From Hyphomicrobiales bacterium (GTDB taxonomy: Bacteria; Pseudomonadota; Alphaproteobacteria; Rhizobiales; S144-35), in contig WGBT01000098.1 of assembly GCA_015494185.1 (NCBI GenBank), positions 1 through 8,481 of the forward strand: DNA of 8,481 bases, given 5' to 3'. Each line of letters begins with the position of its first letter. Position 1 is the first letter of the stretch. Below, piece after piece: positions 5,158 through 8,481 of this stretch. The translations under genes were made by a program, and so were the position numbers. The notes below the pieces were generated by a model. The model did not search any database, was not told the origin of the DNA, and saw nothing but the letters and a program-made list of their open reading frames with translations.

Positions 5158-6855
5158 TTAAGGATAACGCCAGATTTTGACCGCGATTTCCGCCATGCGT
5201 TTCTGGCGTTCATCGATTTGCTTGGCGCCCCAGCTTTTCTGAGAAAGAACATCGGCTGTGATGTCCAACGGATCAGTTTTATAATACTTCAATTTTTCGC
5301 GGAAAGACAGGTTGGCGGCTGCTTGATTGACGGCAATGGGCACCAAGGTCATATTGCCAAGCCGGTGCCGGTAACGCTCTGGCCCACCGGGAAATTCATC
5401 GGCGGAAACCCGCCAATATTCACTGAATTTGATCGGCAGAATATGCTCAAGATCGACCTGGCCGGCTTCGACTTGCCGCGCGGCAACGGCCTCCCCATTG
5501 ATATGATCATTCAACTCAGCCAGAATGTGGCGAACAAGATTGGCATTGCGCGGAATGCTTCTGGTTGCAAAATGACGTTGAAATTCTTCATCATCGGGAT
5601 AGAGCCGGGCTAAAAATTGATCAAACAGTTGTTGCGCACTCATCTTCCCCTGCTGACGGCGAATTTCCTTAGCCGCTGCAATATAGGTTGCGGATAATTT
5701 GGAAGGCGGGCGGCCACAAATCGTTGTAAAACGGAAGGTAAAGATCGTCATCAATTCAAGAATATCAGGAAAATGTCCCTGATCATCTAGCAAAGCAGCC
5801 AACAACACGATCATCAATTGCTCCGCGCGCATCCCACGAATAAAACGGACATGTTTGCGGATCCGCTCAGCATCATCGGGATAGGAGGCACGCCACAGCG
5901 GATGATCGGGATTTCGCAAAGCCGCAAATAATCGCGATTTTTCCGCCAACTCCGCCGTATAACTCTGCGCCTGTTTGGAATTCGTGACTTTGCATTTGAT
6001 GTCAAACAAAATGCCTTGTGGCACTGAAATGCGCTTTTGGGTGGCCTGCCAATGATAAGCAATAAAGTGCGAAGGTGCCAGATCTTCAAGATTTTCTTCC
6101 ATCGTCTCCCAGTTGCGCTGCACTTCAACAAAAGCCCCTTCTGCATGGGAATAGACGTGGTTCTTGATCAAATTGTCTTCATTGAGTTCAAGCCCCCGTT
6201 GATTAAGGGTTTCAAAAACCTGAAAAGCATTGATGTCGTCGGGGACACGAATATGAATGACCGCAATTTTATCGAGCAATCCAGAAATCAAGACCTGCCC
6301 AAGCTGTTCGATCTGCTGTCCTTCGCGCAGTAATCTTTCGATCTGTCGATACATATACCAGAAGCAGGCGGCAATGGCCTGGTTGGAAGGGGGCTGCTCA
6401 TTATTGCGGGCTTTCGCGATCAATTCTTCAACCGGCTTGCGGGCAATAATATTCTGCTGGAAAAAATCATTGTCTTTGAAATTCAAGGTCAAACGTGGCC
6501 GCGGGGTGCTGAACAGACCACCGGGCGTCAACAGAAATTGTTTCTCAATTTGTTTAGCTTGTCTGGTTTTATTGGCAGCAAGAAAATGAGCACGCAAGGC
6601 AGACAGCAGAATCAAGGTTGTTGAAAGTCTTTGCTGACCATCGATCAATTGGAAATCGCCATTTTCTTTGGGAGTGAAAACCACAAAGCCCAATAAATAT
6701 TGACTGTCTTGTGTGTTTACTGCGCGCCAGATATCTTTCCAAAAAGCTGAATATTCTGGAATACCCCACATATAATTGCGCTGATAGGGAGGAACGGCGA
6801 AGCTTTGGGGGCCACGCACCAGCCGCCCGATTGTCGTAACATTACTGATAATCAT
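5158..6855 (-). CDS. DUF262-DUF1524 protein (GmrSD/SspE-like, probable type IV restriction or anti-phage nuclease)
   Basis: The 565 residues combine two domains. The N-terminal DUF262 (GmrS-type, ParB-like NTPase fold) spans about 8-240, with V-P-P-Y-Q-R-N-Y-M-W (21-30), the hallmark D-G-Q-Q-R (72-76) and F-E-T-L-N-Q-R-G (214-221). The C-terminal DUF1524 HNH-type nuclease spans about 465-525, with L-E-H-I-L-P (469-474, His471), R-L-G-N-M-T-L-V (498-505, Asn501) and Asn510. Both active sites look intact. Related proteins are GmrSD, which cleaves DNA carrying modified cytosines, and SspE, which works with phosphorothioate-modifying Ssp proteins. No Ssp, Dnd or BREX genes are visible, so this seems to act alone, and its target modification cannot be read from sequence. 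The ATG at 6855 is the earliest possible start, because TAA lies two codons upstream; no clear ribosome-binding site precedes it. Defence function is inferred from family. Confidence 0.9.
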   Translation of the reverse strand: MIISNVTTIGRLVRGPQSFAVPPYQRNYMWGIPEYSAFWKDIWRAVNTQDSQYLLGFVVFTPKENGDFQLIDGQQRLSTTLILLSALRAHFLAANKTRQAKQIEKQFLLTPGGLFSTPRPRLTLNFKDNDFFQQNIIARKPVEELIAKARNNEQPPSNQAIAACFWYMYRQIERLLREGQQIEQLGQVLISGLLDKIAVIHIRVPDDINAFQVFETLNQRGLELNEDNLIKNHVYSHAEGAFVEVQRNWETMEENLEDLAPSHFIAYHWQATQKRISVPQGILFDIKCKVTNSKQAQSYTAELAEKSRLFAALRNPDHPLWRASYPDDAERIRKHVRFIRGMRAEQLMIVLLAALLDDQGHFPDILELMTIFTFRFTTICGRPPSKLSATYIAAAKEIRRQQGKMSAQQLFDQFLARLYPDDEEFQRHFATRSIPRNANLVRHILAELNDHINGEAVAARQVEAGQVDLEHILPIKFSEYWRVSADEFPGGPERYRHRLGNMTLVPIAVNQAAANLSFREKLKYYKTDPLDITADVLSQKSWGAKQIDERQKRMAEIAVKIWRYP

Positions 6856-7239
6856 GATTTAGAAGACTTGGCTTTTATCTGCTGGCGCCTTTATCTGCTG
6901 GTATCTTGGCCCCCACAGCTCTCTCATCAACTTCCTCTTTCTGCCATAATGGCCTTTGACCCTTGGGTGATTTTTTCAATGATATTGGACCAATGAAACA
7001 GTCCCGCTTCTCAAGATGAGATTACAATAATTCTACTCCTGTTGGGAATGTATATCTTGTGAATACCGGAGCTATTTATAATTTGGCGGCTCATGCTTGC
7101 CGTATCCCTTTGAAGGTCCAGAGTCAATTGAACGATATGCGAGTCAAGGTCAGGAGGCGTCGGTATCCTCTTTCACGTAGCTCCACCTATCTGCATGGCA
7201 TAATCTTCCCCCAGTTGCTGTCTTTCCCATGATCAAGAC
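6856..7239. other. Intergenic gap upstream of the DUF262 gene
   Basis: No convincing gene is visible. The gap must hold the promoter of the minus-strand DUF262 gene, but no good -35/-10 pair stands out. It contains a 16-bp-period direct repeat (6874-6901) and an 11-bp palindrome ATTGG-A-CCAAT (6984-6994) about 130 bp upstream of the start codon. A plus-strand frame of about 57 codons from a GTG near 7060 to a stop at 7229-7231 shows no recognisable motif or ribosome-binding site, and I treat it as chance. Confidence 0.5.
6874..6901. repeat. Direct repeat just upstream of the DUF262 gene start
   Basis: TTTATCTGCTGG occurs at 6874-6885 and 6890-6901, a period of 16 bp. It begins 19 bp upstream of the start codon, so on the minus strand it lies in the probable 5' untranslated leader or core promoter. 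Confidence 0.6.
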
Positions 7240-7273
7240 AAAAAAGGCTGCCGGGCGCTGCCCACACAGCCTT
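7240..7273 (-). terminator. Intrinsic terminator downstream of the DUF2892 gene
   Basis: On the minus strand AAGGCTG (7273-7267) pairs with CAGCCTT (7250-7244). An inner GGGC/GCCC stem (7263-7260 and 7256-7253) lies in the loop, and the hairpin runs into six T residues (7245-7240). It begins about 20 nt after the stop codon of the DUF2892 gene. The plus strand has no T-run after the hairpin, so it works in one direction only. Confidence 0.85.
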
Positions 7274-7293
7274 CAGGCTCCAACACTCTTGGC

Positions 7294-7497
7294 TCACTCA
7301 AAGGCACAGCCTGGCTTGCCGCCAGCCGCTTTCAAGATCTTTGCCAACGGGCAAAAGCCAGTGAAAGCCGCCTGAAAGAGGTTAAGCCCTACAAAAGCCG
7401 GCAACGCCAGCCAATAGATGTGGACATAATAGGCAAGGGCAACGCCTACCATGATAACAACGCCTGCAAAGGCCATCACCATGCGATCAATATTCAT
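7294..7497 (-). CDS. DUF2892 family small inner-membrane protein (YgaP-like membrane domain)
   Basis: The 67-residue product matches the two-helix DUF2892 domain, seen as the membrane part of the rhodanese YgaP and also as a stand-alone protein. It opens with the typical M-N-I-D-R, has hydrophobic segments at about 8-25 and 28-46, and carries the family motif G-F-C-P-L (47-51, Cys49) plus a second cysteine near the end (Cys64, G-C-A-F-E). The start at ATG 7497 is well supported by AAGGAGA about 7 nt upstream; a longer frame up to 7593 adds unrelated residues. No rhodanese domain is fused to it or visible beside it. The exact role is unknown; the family often appears with sulfur-transfer or sulfide-handling genes. 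It lies 126 bp downstream of the next membrane protein gene on the same strand and ends at a clear terminator. Confidence 0.88.
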   Translation of the reverse strand: MNIDRMVMAFAGVVIMVGVALAYYVHIYWLALPAFVGLNLFQAAFTGFCPLAKILKAAGGKPGCAFE

Positions 7498-7623
7498 TGC
7501 CAATCTCCTTCTATTTTTATGAGAACCAGTTTTACTTTCGTAGGTCCGCAACCCATGCGAATCGGAAGCAAGAACCAACACGCAAGACCTCACTCTTTTC
7601 CCAATAGGGCATTTCGAGAGGTC

Positions 7624-8481
7624 CTAAGCCTTGGCTACTGGACTGACACCCTGATCCGTCTTTTCCATGAGCGGAAGCTTTTTGTTCCGCAGCACGAAAA
7701 AGGCCGCCAATAGATTAATCAATGCAACAATGCCAAGGGTTATCAAATCGGCGCCAGATCCAACGATACGAACGATAAAATCAATAATGGTGTCATATTT
7801 GAAGATTGCCAAGGCCCCGCCAATGACGCTGAAAATCCGCCCCGTCGATTCAACTTCAAGCCCCCCCTTGTTGCGAAAGACAAAGAACAAGATGAAGATC
7901 GCCCAAAGCCCAAACAGAGCACTGAAATAAGGCGCGGCCCGATAGAAGAAGGTTTCCGCATCAGCCCCATAGATGACCGCGCTGGTTTGCAAAAAAGCAT
8001 GGTTCATCAGAGGCCAAAACAACATGGCAAACGCGCCGACAAAAAGTCCTTTTTCAATCCGGGGCAGTTCATGGGCAAATTGCGTTGACAGCGTATGTCC
8101 CCGCAGCGCCAGGGTTAAGCCGATAAAAAACACCACCAGCAAGAAAAAGATTTTCAGCGGCAATAGCCACTCATGCACCTGATTGGTCAGCGAAGTTGTC
8201 TGTGGTGGCGCAACCATTTCGGCAAGAGCTTGGGAAAAACGTTTTTGCGCGGCACAGCAGCTTGGGGCATCCATCTTTTCACGGGTCACGAAGCAATAGC
8301 GTTTGGCGGTAAAACTTGGCGGCGGTTCAAGACGCTGGTCATAAGAACAGGCCCGGGCAAATTTCGACATCCCAAGACGCGAATTGGATTCTTTGCGAAC
8401 CGCCACCACAGTCGACAGCACATCGCGGCGTTCGCAAACCGCCCCAGCCTCAACACCGCATCCTGCTGGCACACCTTTGTC
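7624..8481 (-). CDS. Unrecognised polytopic membrane protein with cysteine-rich N-terminal region (5'-truncated by window edge)
   Basis: The frame is open to the right edge, so the true start may lie outside; a GTG at 8472 is the most upstream in-frame candidate inside the window. Counted from that GTG, residues 1-100 are polar with six cysteines (5, 13, 42, 60, 72, 73), including a C-C pair in A-P-S-C-C-A-A. About five hydrophobic segments follow (103-123, 142-168, 182-199, 213-237, 241-261), with a short charged tail ending V-A-K-A. This suggests a disulfide-bonded or metal-binding extracytoplasmic domain anchored by a helical membrane domain. The layout recalls components of secretion or conjugation machines, but I find no diagnostic motif and do not assign one. 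It may be co-transcribed with the DUF2892 gene. That it is a coding gene is likely; its function is unknown. Confidence 0.7.
   Translation of the reverse strand, partial: DKGVPAGCGVEAGAVCERRDVLSTVVAVRKESNSRLGMSKFARACSYDQRLEPPPSFTAKRYCFVTREKMDAPSCCAAQKRFSQALAEMVAPPQTTSLTNQVHEWLLPLKIFFLLVVFFIGLTLALRGHTLSTQFAHELPRIEKGLFVGAFAMLFWPLMNHAFLQTSAVIYGADAETFFYRAAPYFSALFGLWAIFILFFVFRNKGGLEVESTGRIFSVIGGALAIFKYDTIIDFIVRIVGSGADLITLGIVALINLLAAFFVLRNKKLPLMEKTDQGVSPVAKA

Noticed and set aside
5218..5613. Plus-strand open frame of 131 codons inside the DUF262 gene
   Set aside because: It overlaps the antisense of the conserved HNH nuclease region and shows no motif of its own.
7498..7593. N-terminal extension of the DUF2892 gene
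   Set aside because: The AAGGAGA ribosome-binding site directly before ATG 7497 and the family-typical M-N-I-D-R start show the shorter gene is correct.

Overview
The window looks like chromosomal DNA of an alphaproteobacterium of middling GC content. The evidence is the run proS, lolC/E, lolD on the plus strand, which is a common alphaproteobacterial arrangement, together with a short prolyl-tRNA synthetase that lacks the long bacterial editing insertion. I cannot name a genus.

Layout. Positions 1-150 hold a large nested inverted repeat whose loop itself carries two small hairpins. Positions 304-708 (minus) encode a small secreted protein with four cysteines and no recognised family. The divergent gap 709-1036 has two DnaA-box-like sites, a 12-bp tandem repeat and a phased ATCACT repeat just before proS. 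proS (1037-2380) is followed by a 233-bp purine-rich gap, then the lipoprotein-release transporter genes lolC/E (2614-3906) and lolD (4097-4804). A gap of about 350 bp separates lolD from a convergent gene (5158-6855, minus) for a DUF262-DUF1524 (GmrSD/SspE-like) protein, a probable anti-phage nuclease. This gene lies where many alphaproteobacteria have dnaE. After another gap of about 380 bp come a minus-strand intrinsic terminator (7240-7273), a 67-residue DUF2892 membrane protein (7294-7497) and the 3' part of an unrecognised polytopic membrane protein with a cysteine-rich N-terminal region. That last gene runs off the right edge.

How the genes fit together. proS serves translation. The LolC/E and LolD proteins should form the inner-membrane ABC transporter that hands mature lipoproteins to the periplasmic carrier LolA. 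The DUF262 protein is an accessory defence gene next to this housekeeping block. The two membrane-protein genes at the right end lie on one strand and share a downstream terminator, so they may be co-transcribed; their function is unknown. Short imperfect direct repeats occur at several gene boundaries (801-824, 2340-2373, 4800-4825, 6874-6901). I see no tRNA, rRNA, CRISPR array, insertion sequence or transposase gene.
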